Of a DNA stretch of 64,000 nt, positions 1 through 11,470 are shown piece by piece. The DNA lies in the NCBI RefSeq assembly GCF_009765165.1, contig NZ_VLNU01000001.1, forward strand, positions 1,851,001-1,915,000. The letters run 5' to 3'. The position numbers were made by a program, and so were the translations under genes. Source of the DNA: Lysobacter panacisoli. GTDB lineage: Bacteria > Pseudomonadota > Gammaproteobacteria > Xanthomonadales > Xanthomonadaceae. Position 1 is the stretch's first letter; each line of letters begins with the position of its first letter. Under the pieces are notes generated by a model, which was given only the letters and a program-made list of their open reading frames with translations, was not told the origin of the DNA and made no database searches.

Positions 1-69
1 AAGCGCTGGCGCAAGCTCGAGGAATCGCTGGACCAACTGGAACAATCGCTCGCCGGCGCCACCGGCTGA
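1..69 (+). CDS. C-terminal fragment of an unidentified protein (5' end outside window)
   Basis: The first 22 codons in frame 1 read into a TGA at 67-69. The fragment is rich in Lys, Arg, Glu, Leu and Gln (KLEESLDQLEQSL), which suggests a helix or coiled coil. It ends 18 nt before lpdA, so it is probably the preceding gene of the same operon; in related genomes a small gene sits between the E2 gene and lpd. No family can be named from so few residues. Confidence 0.5.
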   Translation, partial: KRWRKLEESLDQLEQSLAGATG

Positions 70-87
70 CGCGAAGGAGATCCCCCA

Positions 88-1902
88 ATGGCGACCATTG
101 AAGTCAAAGTGCCGGACATCGGCGATTACGACGGCGTGCCGGTGATCGAGCTGCTCGTCTCGGTCGGCGATACGGTGAAGAAGGACCAGGGCCTGGTCAC
201 GCTCGAATCGGACAAGGCGACGATGGAAGTGCCGTCGTCGGCCGACGGCGTGGTGAAGGAGATCAAGGTGAAGATCGGCGACAAGGTCGCCGAAGGCGCC
301 GTGATCGCGATCCTCGAAGGCGCCGGCGAAGCCGCTGCGCCCGCCGCGCCGGCCAAGGCCGAAGCGCCCGCGCCCGCAGCACCCGCCGAAGCCAAGCCGC
401 CGGTCGCGCCGTCGCCGGCCGCGCCCGCGAGCGAAGCACCCAAGCCCGCGCTCGGCACCGGTCGCAAGGCCGACATCGAATGCCGCCTCGTCGTGCTCGG
501 TTCCGGTCCTGGCGGCTACACCGCTGCGTTCCGTGCCGCCGACCTCGGCCTCGATACCGTGCTGGTCGAACGTTACGCCACGCTTGGCGGCGTCTGCCTC
601 AACGTTGGCTGCATTCCGTCGAAGGCGCTGCTGCACGCGGCCGCGCTGATCGAGGAAGCCGCGCATTCGGCCGACATCGGCATAGCCTTCGACAAGCCGA
701 AGCTCGACCTCGACAAGCTGCGCGACTTCAAGCAGAACAAGGTGGTCGGACAGTTCACCAAGGGCCTGTCCGGCATGGCCAAGCAGCGCAAGGTGCGCAC
801 CGTGCAGGGCGTCGGCCGCTTCGTGTCGCCCAACGAGCTGGAGATCGTCGGCGACGACGGCAAGACGCAGCTGCTGCGTTTCGAGCAGTGCATCATCGCC
901 GCCGGTTCGCAGGCGGTGAAGCTGCCGAACTTCCCGTGGGACGACCCGCGCATCATGGATTCGACCGACGCGCTGGAGCTGCAGGACATCCCGGCAAAGC
1001 TGCTGGTCGTCGGCGGCGGCATCATCGGTCTGGAAATGGCCACGGTGTACAAGGGACTGGGCAGCGAAGTCACGGTCGTGGAATTCATGGACCAGCTGAT
1101 GCCGGGCGCCGACAAGGACCTGGTCAAGCCGCTGGCCGATCGCCTGAAGAAGCAGGGCGTGGCCGTGCACCTGAAGACCAAGGCCGCGAAGGTCGAGGCG
1201 TCGAAGAAGGGCATCGCCGTGTCGTTCGAAGCCGCCGAAGACGGTGGCACGCCGGGGATCGAATCGGGCACGTGGGATCGCGTGCTGGTCGCGGTCGGTC
1301 GTGCGCCCAACGGCAACAAGATCGACGCCGACAAGGCCGGCGTGCAGGTGACCGATCGCGGTTTCATTCCGGTCGATCGGCAGATGCGCACCAACGTGCC
1401 GCACATCTTCGCCATCGGTGACCTCGTCGGCCAGCCGATGCTCGCGCACAAGGCCACGCACGAAGGCAAGCTCGCCGCGGAAGTCGCGGCTGGCGAGAAG
1501 CGCGAGTGGGTCGCGCGCGTGGTGCCGTCGGTGGCTTACACCGATCCGGAAATCGCATGGGTCGGCGTCACCGAGACCGAAGCCAAGGCCAAGGGCCTGC
1601 ACGTGGGCGTGGGCAAGTTCCCGTGGGCCGCGTCGGCGCGCGCCGTCGGCATCGGTCGCGGCGAAGGCTTCACCAAGCTGATCTTCGACGAGAAGACGCA
1701 TCGCATCGTCGGCGGCGGCATCGTCGGCGTGCATGCGGGCGATCTGATCAGCGAGCTCGCGCTGGCGATCGAGATGGGCGCGGAAGCCGGCGACATCGGC
1801 GCCACGATCCATCCGCATCCGACACTGAGCGAAAGCATCGGGATGGCCGCGGAAGTGTACGAAGGCACCATCACCGATCTGTATATCCCGAAGAAGAAGT
1901 AA
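88..1902 (+). CDS. lpdA: Dihydrolipoyl dehydrogenase (E3) with N-terminal lipoyl domain
   Basis: This is the flavoprotein that reoxidises dihydrolipoyl groups of the pyruvate dehydrogenase complex with NAD+. The 604-residue protein has an N-terminal lipoyl domain (about 1-80, lipoyl lysine K43 in ESDKATME), an Ala/Pro-rich linker (about 80-127), and a complete E3 core. The core shows the FAD motif GSGPGG (138-143), the redox pair C170/C175 in GGVCLNVGCIPSK, an NAD-binding GGGIIG motif, and the catalytic His-Glu dyad H577/E582. E3 with its own lipoyl domain is known from Neisseria and xanthomonads. A strong GAAGGAGA ribosome site precedes the ATG. An intrinsic terminator follows, so this is the last gene of its operon. 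Confidence 0.96.
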   Translation: MATIEVKVPDIGDYDGVPVIELLVSVGDTVKKDQGLVTLESDKATMEVPSSADGVVKEIKVKIGDKVAEGAVIAILEGAGEAAAPAAPAKAEAPAPAAPAEAKPPVAPSPAAPASEAPKPALGTGRKADIECRLVVLGSGPGGYTAAFRAADLGLDTVLVERYATLGGVCLNVGCIPSKALLHAAALIEEAAHSADIGIAFDKPKLDLDKLRDFKQNKVVGQFTKGLSGMAKQRKVRTVQGVGRFVSPNELEIVGDDGKTQLLRFEQCIIAAGSQAVKLPNFPWDDPRIMDSTDALELQDIPAKLLVVGGGIIGLEMATVYKGLGSEVTVVEFMDQLMPGADKDLVKPLADRLKKQGVAVHLKTKAAKVEASKKGIAVSFEAAEDGGTPGIESGTWDRVLVAVGRAPNGNKIDADKAGVQVTDRGFIPVDRQMRTNVPHIFAIGDLVGQPMLAHKATHEGKLAAEVAAGEKREWVARVVPSVAYTDPEIAWVGVTETEAKAKGLHVGVGKFPWAASARAVGIGRGEGFTKLIFDEKTHRIVGGGIVGVHAGDLISELALAIEMGAEAGDIGATIHPHPTLSESIGMAAEVYEGTITDLYIPKKK

Positions 1903-1925
1903 CGGGAACGTCGGCGAGTCGAACG

Positions 1926-1955
1926 AAACAGGCGCGGATTCCGCGCCTGTTTTCG
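1926..1955 (+). terminator. Intrinsic terminator after lpdA
   Basis: A ten-base-pair stem, ACAGGCGCGG (1928-1937) with CCGCGCCTGT (1941-1950), has a 3-nt loop and is followed by a T-rich run. It lies 26 nt after the lpdA stop codon. Confidence 0.85.
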
Positions 1956-2035
1956 TTTGGGGCGCTAGACGCGGAAGGACTGCGACATCGCGCGATGCAT
2001 GCGCGCGTCGCGACGACTGCGCTCACCCGATTCCA

Positions 2036-2070
2036 CAAAAGGCGAAGCCCCGGGAACACCGGGGCTTCGG
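2036..2070 (-). terminator. Probable terminator of the DUF2061 gene
   Basis: The stem is GAAGCCCCGG (2044-2053) paired with CCGGGGCTTC (2059-2068). Read on the minus strand it is followed by CGCCTTTTG, a short T run, so it fits termination of the minus-strand gene that ends at 2164. Confidence 0.6.
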
Positions 2071-2163
2071 AGGGCCCACCGCAGCTTTGCCATTGACGAG
2101 GAGAGAGACTCGGCGGGCGATCGTCAGGTGGGACCGGCGTGCTCGGGAAAGGTTCCGCAATAC

Positions 2164-2388
2164 TCAGAGGGCCAGCGCGGTCGGGTCGCCGCTGCCCTGC
2201 TGGGGGACGTTCGCGCGGCGGGCCTCGATGCGCTTCCAGACCTTCTCGTGGAAGTGGAAGGCAACCGTATTGCAGGCCGGCTCGACGAGGGCCAGGGCCC
2301 CGCCCACCCAGACGCTGCCGGTCATCAGGTAGCCGACGGTGAAGGCGACGCTGAAATGGATGGCGGCGAAGCTGAAGGTCTTGGCCAT
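2164..2388 (-). CDS. DUF2061 family small membrane protein
   Basis: The 74-residue protein begins MAKTFSFAAIHFSVAF and contains two short hydrophobic stretches separated by a Gly turn, then HFHEKVWKRI. This is the usual DUF2061 layout of a small predicted inner-membrane protein of unknown function. The start at 2388 is chosen because AAGGA lies 7 nt upstream and the family normally begins at MAKTF. In-frame ATGs at 2418 and 2445 would add a polar N-terminal extension. It is transcribed divergently from the ATP synthase operon. Confidence 0.75.
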   Translation of the reverse strand: MAKTFSFAAIHFSVAFTVGYLMTGSVWVGGALALVEPACNTVAFHFHEKVWKRIEARRANVPQQGSGDPTALAL

Positions 2389-2546
2389 GACGCGGTCCTT
2401 GATGAGATCGGTTCTCATTATGGAGACGCGCTCCGGCCCGTCCAATCGAATGAAATGGCCGATTCGATAGATTGCGGCTATTGGTGGCCCGTGGTGGGGC
2501 GGAGAGCGCCGCCAGTCGCCCCACGCCGATCGGTGACCCCTGCCGG

Positions 2547-2575
2547 TTGCCCGGACTTAAGGCGACCTTTATACT
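2547..2575 (+). promoter_or_regulatory. Probable sigma70 promoter of the atp operon
   Basis: TTGCCC (2547-2552) and TATACT (2570-2575) are separated by exactly 17 nt and lie just upstream of the first ATP synthase gene. The predicted transcript start is near 2582. That leaves only about 15 nt before the TTG at 2597 and favours GTG 2627 as the atpI start. Confidence 0.65.
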
Positions 2576-2626
2576 TTTGCGGCTCTACCGGGCGCTTTGC
2601 GCCTGCCCCAGACCGACGAGTCCCGC

Positions 2627-2995
2627 GTGCACGATCCCTTGTCCGCAGGTCGCCGGCTGGCGTCGCGCGCGACTGCCTGGCAGGCCGGCGCGGCAGCGCT
2701 GGTCGCGCTGGCCTTCCTCCCCTTCGGGGCGCCTTTGGCGCTGGCGGCGGCGGTTGGCGGCGGTGCGATCGTCGCGGGCGGACTGGTGGCGGCCTTCATG
2801 GCCCTGGGCGGCGGTATCCAACCGGCCGGCATGGCGATGGGGCGGCTACTGGCCGGGGTGATGTTGAAGTGGGTAGTGGTGTTTGCAGTTTTAACGCTCG
2901 GCCTGGCCGCGTTCAAGCTGCCGCCGTTGCCGATGCTGGTGGGAGTGCTTGCGGCAACGCTCGCATTCGTACTGGCCAATCTTTTGAAACGATAA
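2627..2995 (+). CDS. atpI: ATP synthase protein I
   Basis: AtpI is a small membrane protein at the head of bacterial atp operons; it assists c-ring assembly or Mg2+ supply and is not a core subunit. The sequence is hydrophobic, with about four membrane segments (Ala/Gly/Leu-rich stretches from AGAAALVALAFL to the C-terminal LVGVLAATLAFVLANLL), and lacks catalytic motifs, as expected. The GTG at 2627 is preferred (GACGAG upstream, 122 residues, close to the usual length of about 126). A TTG start at 2597 would add ten residues but has no visible ribosome site. Its stop is 1 nt before the atpB start. Confidence 0.8.
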   Translation: MHDPLSAGRRLASRATAWQAGAAALVALAFLPFGAPLALAAAVGGGAIVAGGLVAAFMALGGGIQPAGMAMGRLLAGVMLKWVVVFAVLTLGLAAFKLPPLPMLVGVLAATLAFVLANLLKR

Positions 2996-2996
2996 G

Positions 2997-3836
2997 GTGT
3001 CTTTCGTGAGCGAACAGACCGGTTCGGGCGGCCTGAACGAATACATCCAGCATCACCTGCACCAGAACACCATCGAAGTGTTCGGCGGTGGGTTTCACAT
3101 CGACACCTGGGCGGTGTCGCTGGTGCTCGGCCTTTTCTTCATCGCCTGGTTCGCGTTCTTCGCGCGCAAGGCCTCGTCGGGCGTGCCGGGCAAGGGCCAG
3201 GCCTTCGTCGAGATGATCCTGGAGTTCATCGACGGCCAGGTGAAGGACAGCTTCCACGGCGATCGTCGTTCGATCACGCCGCTGGCGCTGACGATCTTCA
3301 TGTGGGTCGTGCTGATGAACGCGATGGACCTGTTGCCGCTGGACGCGCCGTATACGGCGGTCAAGCTGGCGGCGGGCGCCGAAGTCGCGCACAGCACCTA
3401 CTTCCGCTGGGTTCCGACCGCCGACCTCAACACCACCCTGGGCCTGTCGGTCGTGGTGTTCTTCCTGATCCTCTACCACTCGGTGAAGGCCAAGGGCGGT
3501 TTCGGCTTCGGCAAGGAACTGATGACCGCGCCGTTCCACGCGCACAATCCGGTCGTCAAGACGCTGCTGGTGCCGGCCAACTTCGGCCTCAACCTGATCG
3601 AATACCTCGTCAAGCCGGTCAGCCTCGCGATGCGACTGTTCGGCAACATGTACGGCGGCGAGCTGGTGTTCATGCTGATCGCCGGCCTGCTGGGCGGCAG
3701 CCTGCTGATGTTCGTGCCGGGCGTGCTGTTCAACACCGCCTGGGCGATCTTCCACATCCTGATCGTGCTGTTGCAGGCCTTCATCTTCATGATCCTCACC
3801 GTCGTCTACATCGCCGGCGCGTACGAGAGTCACTGA
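2997..3836 (+). CDS. atpB: F0F1 ATP synthase subunit a
   Basis: Subunit a is the membrane stator protein that carries the two proton half-channels against the c-ring. The 279-residue protein has several hydrophobic helices and the diagnostic SLAMRLFGNMYGGELV block with the essential arginine, R213 here. TTG/GTG-type initiation applies: GTG 2997 and GTG 3006 are both possible, differing by three residues. Almost no gap separates it from atpI, so translation is probably coupled. Confidence 0.95.
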   Translation: MSFVSEQTGSGGLNEYIQHHLHQNTIEVFGGGFHIDTWAVSLVLGLFFIAWFAFFARKASSGVPGKGQAFVEMILEFIDGQVKDSFHGDRRSITPLALTIFMWVVLMNAMDLLPLDAPYTAVKLAAGAEVAHSTYFRWVPTADLNTTLGLSVVVFFLILYHSVKAKGGFGFGKELMTAPFHAHNPVVKTLLVPANFGLNLIEYLVKPVSLAMRLFGNMYGGELVFMLIAGLLGGSLLMFVPGVLFNTAWAIFHILIVLLQAFIFMILTVVYIAGAYESH

Positions 3837-3892
3837 TCCGCTTCACCTTCCGCTTCACCTTCCCGTTAGTCCAAACCAAAACGTTTCAGTAG

Positions 3893-4198
<306 letters not shown>

Positions 4199-4217
4199 TC
4201 CAGCTGTAGCCACCGTT

Positions 4218-4242
4218 GAGCCGTCCGCGTCGCGGACGGCTC
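4218..4242 (+). repeat. Intercistronic hairpin between atpE and atpF
   Basis: GAGCCGTCCGCG (4218-4229) and CGCGGACGGCTC (4231-4242) form a perfect 12-bp inverted repeat around a single T. No T run follows, so it is unlikely to be a full terminator. It may stabilise the upstream atpE message or attenuate transcription, since subunit c is needed in excess. Confidence 0.7.
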
Positions 4243-4289
4243 TCCCGGGCGCATAGCCGCCCGACGACAAGCGTTCCATCGGAGCTGTC

Positions 4290-4760
4290 ATGAATCTCAA
4301 CATGACCTTCTTCGGCCAGATGATCACGTTCGCGTTGCTCATCTGGTTCACGATGAAGTTCATTTGGCCGCCGCTGAACAAGGCGATCGAAGAACGTCAA
4401 CAAAAGATTGCCGAGGGTCTGGCCGCTGCTGAGCAGAGCCAGAAGAACCTCGCACAGGCCCAGCAGAGCGTCGATGCCGAGCTGCGTGCCGCGCGTACCA
4501 AGGCCAACGAGATCATCGAGCAGGCGCATCATCGCGCCAACCAGATCGTCGACCAGGCCAAGAACGACGCGGTCGCCGAAGCCAACCGCCAGAAGGCGGC
4601 GGCCGAGGCCGAGATCGCCGCAGCGTCGAACCGTGCCCGCGAGGACCTGCGCAAGCACGTGTCCACGCTGGCCGTGACCGGCGCCGAGAAGCTGCTCAAG
4701 CGCGAAATCGACGCCAACGCCCACAAGGCGCTGCTCGACGAGCTGGCAGCCCAGCTTTGA
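4290..4760 (+). CDS. atpF: F0F1 ATP synthase subunit b
   Basis: Subunit b forms the peripheral stator stalk. The protein has exactly the E. coli length (156 residues), a single N-terminal membrane helix (about 5-27, [18 protein letters not shown]), then a long charged Ala/Gln/Lys/Glu helix expected to dimerise as a coiled coil and bind the delta subunit. GGAGC precedes the ATG. It sits between atpE and atpH in standard order. Confidence 0.95.
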   Translation: MNLNMTFFGQMITFALLIWFTMKFIWPPLNKAIEERQQKIAEGLAAAEQSQKNLAQAQQSVDAELRAARTKANEIIEQAHHRANQIVDQAKNDAVAEANRQKAAAEAEIAAASNRAREDLRKHVSTLAVTGAEKLLKREIDANAHKALLDELAAQL

Positions 4761-4793
4761 CCTGTGTGCGTGCATCGAGCGGAATGATCTGAA

Positions 4794-5321
4794 ATGACCC
4801 AGGCCCTGACCCTCGCCCGTCCTTACGCCCGTGCCGCGTTCGCGCTTTCGCGCGAAGGCGGTCGCACTGCCGCGTGGTCGCAGGCGCTCGCCTTCGCTTC
4901 GCGCGTGGCCGCCGATCCGCAGGCCCAGGCGCTGCTCGGCCATCCGCTGCTGAACCCGGCCGACGCGGTCGGCCTGCTCGCGATGGACGGTGCCGACGAA
5001 GCCTTCACCCGCTTCCTCGGTCTGCTCGCCGATAACCGCCGCATGGCGCTGCTGCCGGAGATCACCGGCCTGTTCGAGGAACTGCGCGCCGAAGCCGAGC
5101 GCGTGGTCAAGGCCAAGGTCACCGCCGCCAGCGAACTGCCCGGCGCCGAACTCGAAGCGATCAAGGCCGCGCTCAAGAAGCGCTTCGGCCGCGACGTCGA
5201 GATCGAGACCGCGATCGACGCCTCGCTGATCGGCGGCGCCGTGATCGATGCCGGCGACGTGGTCATCGACGGCTCGCTCAAGGGCAAGCTCGCGCGCCTG
5301 CAGTCCACGCTCGCGCAATAA
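4794..5321 (+). CDS. atpH: F0F1 ATP synthase subunit delta
   Basis: Delta connects the F1 head to the b stalk. The 175-residue protein begins with the characteristic TLARPYARAAF and has the helical N-terminal domain (LSREGGRTAAWSQAL onward) and the conserved C-terminal IGGAVIDAGDVVIDGSLKGKL. Length and position between atpF and atpA are normal. Confidence 0.95.
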   Translation: MTQALTLARPYARAAFALSREGGRTAAWSQALAFASRVAADPQAQALLGHPLLNPADAVGLLAMDGADEAFTRFLGLLADNRRMALLPEITGLFEELRAEAERVVKAKVTAASELPGAELEAIKAALKKRFGRDVEIETAIDASLIGGAVIDAGDVVIDGSLKGKLARLQSTLAQ

Positions 5322-5369
5322 CGAATTCATCTGCAAATTCCGGTTAGCGCCGGATCAAGGGACTCACCC

Positions 5370-6920
<1,551 letters not shown>

Positions 6921-6939
6921 AGGCCGGAGTCGTGGTCCG

Positions 6940-6969
6940 GGATTGGTGATTCGCACGAATCGCCAATCC
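6940..6969 (+). repeat. Intercistronic hairpin in the atpA-atpG gap
   Basis: GGATTGGTGATTCG (6940-6953) pairs with CGAATCGCCAATCC (6956-6969) through a 14-bp stem with one G-U pair. The GGATTGGTGATT wording resembles the degenerate intergenic repeats common in xanthomonad genomes. It lies between two F1 genes whose products are needed at different ratios (3 alpha to 1 gamma), so it may protect the upstream message. Confidence 0.65.
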
Positions 6970-7016
6970 GACGATCACCAGTCACCCATCACGAATTACC
7001 GCGAGCGAGCGAAAGA

Positions 7017-9345
<2,329 letters not shown>

Positions 9346-9358
9346 TCCGTTGATCTTT

Positions 9359-9447
9359 GTCCCCTCTCCCGCTTGCGGGAGAGGGTTAGGGTGAGGGCTC
9401 GGCCTTCACCCTCACCCCAGCCCTCTCCCGCAAGCGGGAGAGGGGGA
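9359..9447. repeat. Inverted pair of CCCTCTCCC palindromic repeats between atpD and atpC
   Basis: Two hairpins built from CCCTCTCCCGC and GCGGGAGAGGG (9362-9385 and 9421-9444) flank an inner inverted repeat GGGTGAGGG / CCCTCACCC, so nearly the whole 89 nt is self-complementary. The same sequence family recurs at 46390-46510. It is a REP-like element inserted inside an operon. It fills most of the atpD-atpC gap and may affect message stability or partial termination before atpC. Confidence 0.85.
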
Positions 9448-9469
9448 CAATGCAGAAGGCACGTTCTTT

Positions 9470-9895
9470 ATGGCATCCACGATTCGTTGCGACATCGTCA
9501 GCGCCGAGCAGGAAATCTTCCACGGCGAGGCCGAGCTGGTGGTGGCCACCGGTGAACTCGGCGAACTCGGCATCGCGCCGAAGCACGCGCCGCTGATCAC
9601 GCGCCTGAAGCCGGGCAAGGTTGTCGTGACCCTGCCGGGCGGCGAGCACCTGGACTTCGCGATCTCCGGCGGCATCCTCGAGGTGCAGCCGACCGTCGTG
9701 ACCGTGCTGGCCGACACCGCCGTGCGCGCGCAGGACATCGACGAAGCCGCCGTCCGCGCCGCCAAGGAAGAAGCCGAGCGGATCCTTTCCAAGAAGGATC
9801 CGAAGATGAGCATGGAAGAAGCCCAGGCCCAGCTGGCCATGAGCATCGCCCAGCTCAGCGCGCTGGAACGCCTGCGCAAGAACATGAAGCACTGA
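9470..9895 (+). CDS. atpC: F0F1 ATP synthase subunit epsilon
   Basis: Epsilon is the rotor foot and regulatory subunit that inhibits ATP hydrolysis. The 141-residue protein has the N-terminal beta-sandwich ([19 protein letters not shown], then [14 protein letters not shown]) and the C-terminal two-helix region ([17 protein letters not shown] onward). It is the last gene of the operon and is followed by a clear terminator. Confidence 0.95.
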   Translation: MASTIRCDIVSAEQEIFHGEAELVVATGELGELGIAPKHAPLITRLKPGKVVVTLPGGEHLDFAISGGILEVQPTVVTVLADTAVRAQDIDEAAVRAAKEEAERILSKKDPKMSMEEAQAQLAMSIAQLSALERLRKNMKH

Positions 9896-9916
9896 GATCC
9901 CGCTTCCGCGGATCGA

Positions 9917-9948
9917 CAAAAACGCCGGCCCCGTGCCGGCGTTTTTCA
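9917..9948 (+). terminator. Intrinsic terminator of the atp operon
   Basis: The stem AACGCCGGC (9921-9929) with GCCGGCGTT (9935-9943) is preceded by an A run and followed by TTTTC. It lies 25 nt after the atpC stop, which makes it the operon end and separates atp from the downstream triad. Confidence 0.88.
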
Positions 9949-10046
9949 TTCTGGGCGCGCGTCGCTTGTGTGGCGGCAGCGAGCCCCGTTAGGCTTGGAC
10001 GCGGCGCCGCAATGGCGCGGGGAAGGAATGCCCCGGGGAGGGCGAC

Positions 10047-10730
10047 ATGGACAACAACGCGATTCCGGACGTGGCGCTGGTCGACAACGCCGAACAGCGC
10101 ACGCCACTGGTGCTCGTACTGGACTGCTCGGGCAGCATGGCCGGCGCACCGATCCAGCAACTCAACGAAGGCCTGCAACTGCTGGAGCACGAACTCAAGG
10201 CCGATCCGATCGCCGCCAAGCGCGTGCGCGTGCTGATCGTGACGTTCGGCGGCATGGATTCGGCCGAGGTCGCGGGTGAATGGAGCGACGCGATGGATTT
10301 CGTCGCGCCGCAGCTGGCAGCGTCAGGCACCACGCCGACCGGCCAGGCGATCGACCTGGCACTGCAGCGCATCGAAGAAGAGAAGCAGGCATTCCGCACC
10401 GCGGGTGTTGCCTACACGCGGCCGTGGCTGTTCCTGATGTCGGACGGTGTTCCCACCGACCACTGGGAAGGCGCGGCCGATGGTTGCCGCCAGGCCGAAG
10501 CGGCGAACAAGGTCGCGGTGTTCCCGCTCGCGGTGGGCAGCGGCGCCGACGACGACACGCTCGCCGCCTTCAGCCATCGCGGCAAGGCCGCAGTGAAGCG
10601 CCTGGATGGATTGAAGTTCAGCGAACTGTTCCTGTGGCTGAGCGCGAGCATGAAGGTCGTCTCGCAGTCGCGCCCGGGCGGACACGCGCAGCTGCCCGCG
10701 ACCGATACCTGGTCGAGCGCGCCGACGTGA
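10047..10730 (+). CDS. TerY-like von Willebrand factor A domain protein
   Basis: The 227-residue protein is essentially one vWA domain. It has a MIDAS metal site DCSGSM (D26, S28, S30), the downstream Thr in GTTPTG (about 94-99) and the Asp of MSDG (D133). These features match the TerY-type vWA proteins of tellurite-resistance-associated signalling. There is no signal peptide, so it is probably cytoplasmic. Its TGA overlaps the GTG start of the phosphatase gene (GTGA at 10727-10730). The vWA, PP2C phosphatase and Ser/Thr kinase order matches the TerY-phosphatase-kinase triads described by comparative genomics. The molecular role is not known. Confidence 0.85.
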   Translation: MDNNAIPDVALVDNAEQRTPLVLVLDCSGSMAGAPIQQLNEGLQLLEHELKADPIAAKRVRVLIVTFGGMDSAEVAGEWSDAMDFVAPQLAASGTTPTGQAIDLALQRIEEEKQAFRTAGVAYTRPWLFLMSDGVPTDHWEGAADGCRQAEAANKVAVFPLAVGSGADDDTLAAFSHRGKAAVKRLDGLKFSELFLWLSASMKVVSQSRPGGHAQLPATDTWSSAPT

Positions 10731-11470
10731 CGTCCTGGCGGGTTCACGCCGCCGCCGCGACCGGCCAGTCGCACGTCATCCAGTCGTTGCCCTGCCAGGA
10801 TGCGTTCGCGCATGCGGCCGAAGGCGATGCGCTGGTGGCCGTGGTCTGCGACGGCGCCGGTTCGCAGTCGCACAGTCATGTCGGCTCCGCGCGGATATCG
10901 CGCGACGTCGCGGCCGCATTGCTGCCCGTGCTGGATGCAGCGCTGGTCGACGAGACCGCGGCGCGCAGCGCGGTGGAATCCGCCGTGGACGCCGCACTGC
11001 AATCGCTCGCCGACGAAGCCGCGCAGGGCGGATCGCCGCTCTCGTCCTTCGCCTGCACGCTGGTCGGCGCGATGGCGAAGGGCGATGTCGCATGGCTGTT
11101 CCATGTCGGCGACGGCATCGGCGTAGCCGTCGATGCCGCAGGCGCGCAGACCGTTTCGCCGCCGCACAACGGCGAGTACGCCAACGAGACGTTCTTCGTG
11201 ACGTCTCCGCAATGGCGCGACCACCTGCGCCTGCTCCGCTGCGAGCAGCCCGCGCACCGGTTCGTGCTGATGTCCGATGGCGCGATGCCGTTCGCGATGG
11301 CGCGCGGCAACGCCGCGCTGTTCCCGGCCTTCATCGATCCGGTGGTGCGCTTCCTCGCTGGCTCCGACGAGCAGGCAGGCAGTGCTGCGTTGCGCGCGAC
11401 GCTCGACGATCCGCGCACGCATGCCATCACCGACGACGACAAGACCCTGCTGATCGCGTTGCGCATGTGA
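10727..11470 (+). CDS. PP2C-family protein serine/threonine phosphatase
   Basis: The 247-residue protein carries the PP2C metal-binding motifs: QDAF with D25, VCDGAGS with D42-G43, HVGDG in the middle, a later MSDGAMPF, and a C-terminal DDDKT. It would remove phosphate from Ser/Thr residues, presumably of the adjacent kinase, its targets or the vWA protein. The GTG start at 10727 is chosen because it gives a 4-bp overlap with the upstream stop and begins right at the domain. A longer in-frame reading back to 10280 would run through the vWA gene and is not credible. Its own stop overlaps the next gene by 4 bp. Confidence 0.85.
   Translation: MTSWRVHAAAATGQSHVIQSLPCQDAFAHAAEGDALVAVVCDGAGSQSHSHVGSARISRDVAAALLPVLDAALVDETAARSAVESAVDAALQSLADEAAQGGSPLSSFACTLVGAMAKGDVAWLFHVGDGIGVAVDAAGAQTVSPPHNGEYANETFFVTSPQWRDHLRLLRCEQPAHRFVLMSDGAMPFAMARGNAALFPAFIDPVVRFLAGSDEQAGSAALRATLDDPRTHAITDDDKTLLIALRM

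Noticed and set aside
9359..9447. Operon terminator between atpD and atpC
   Set aside because: The hairpins have no T run and the repeat recurs elsewhere inside another gene set; a normal terminator stands after atpC.
10280..10726. Longer N-terminus for the PP2C phosphatase reading back through the vWA gene
   Set aside because: That frame overlaps the well-supported vWA domain; the GTG at 10727 with a 4-bp overlap begins exactly at the phosphatase domain.
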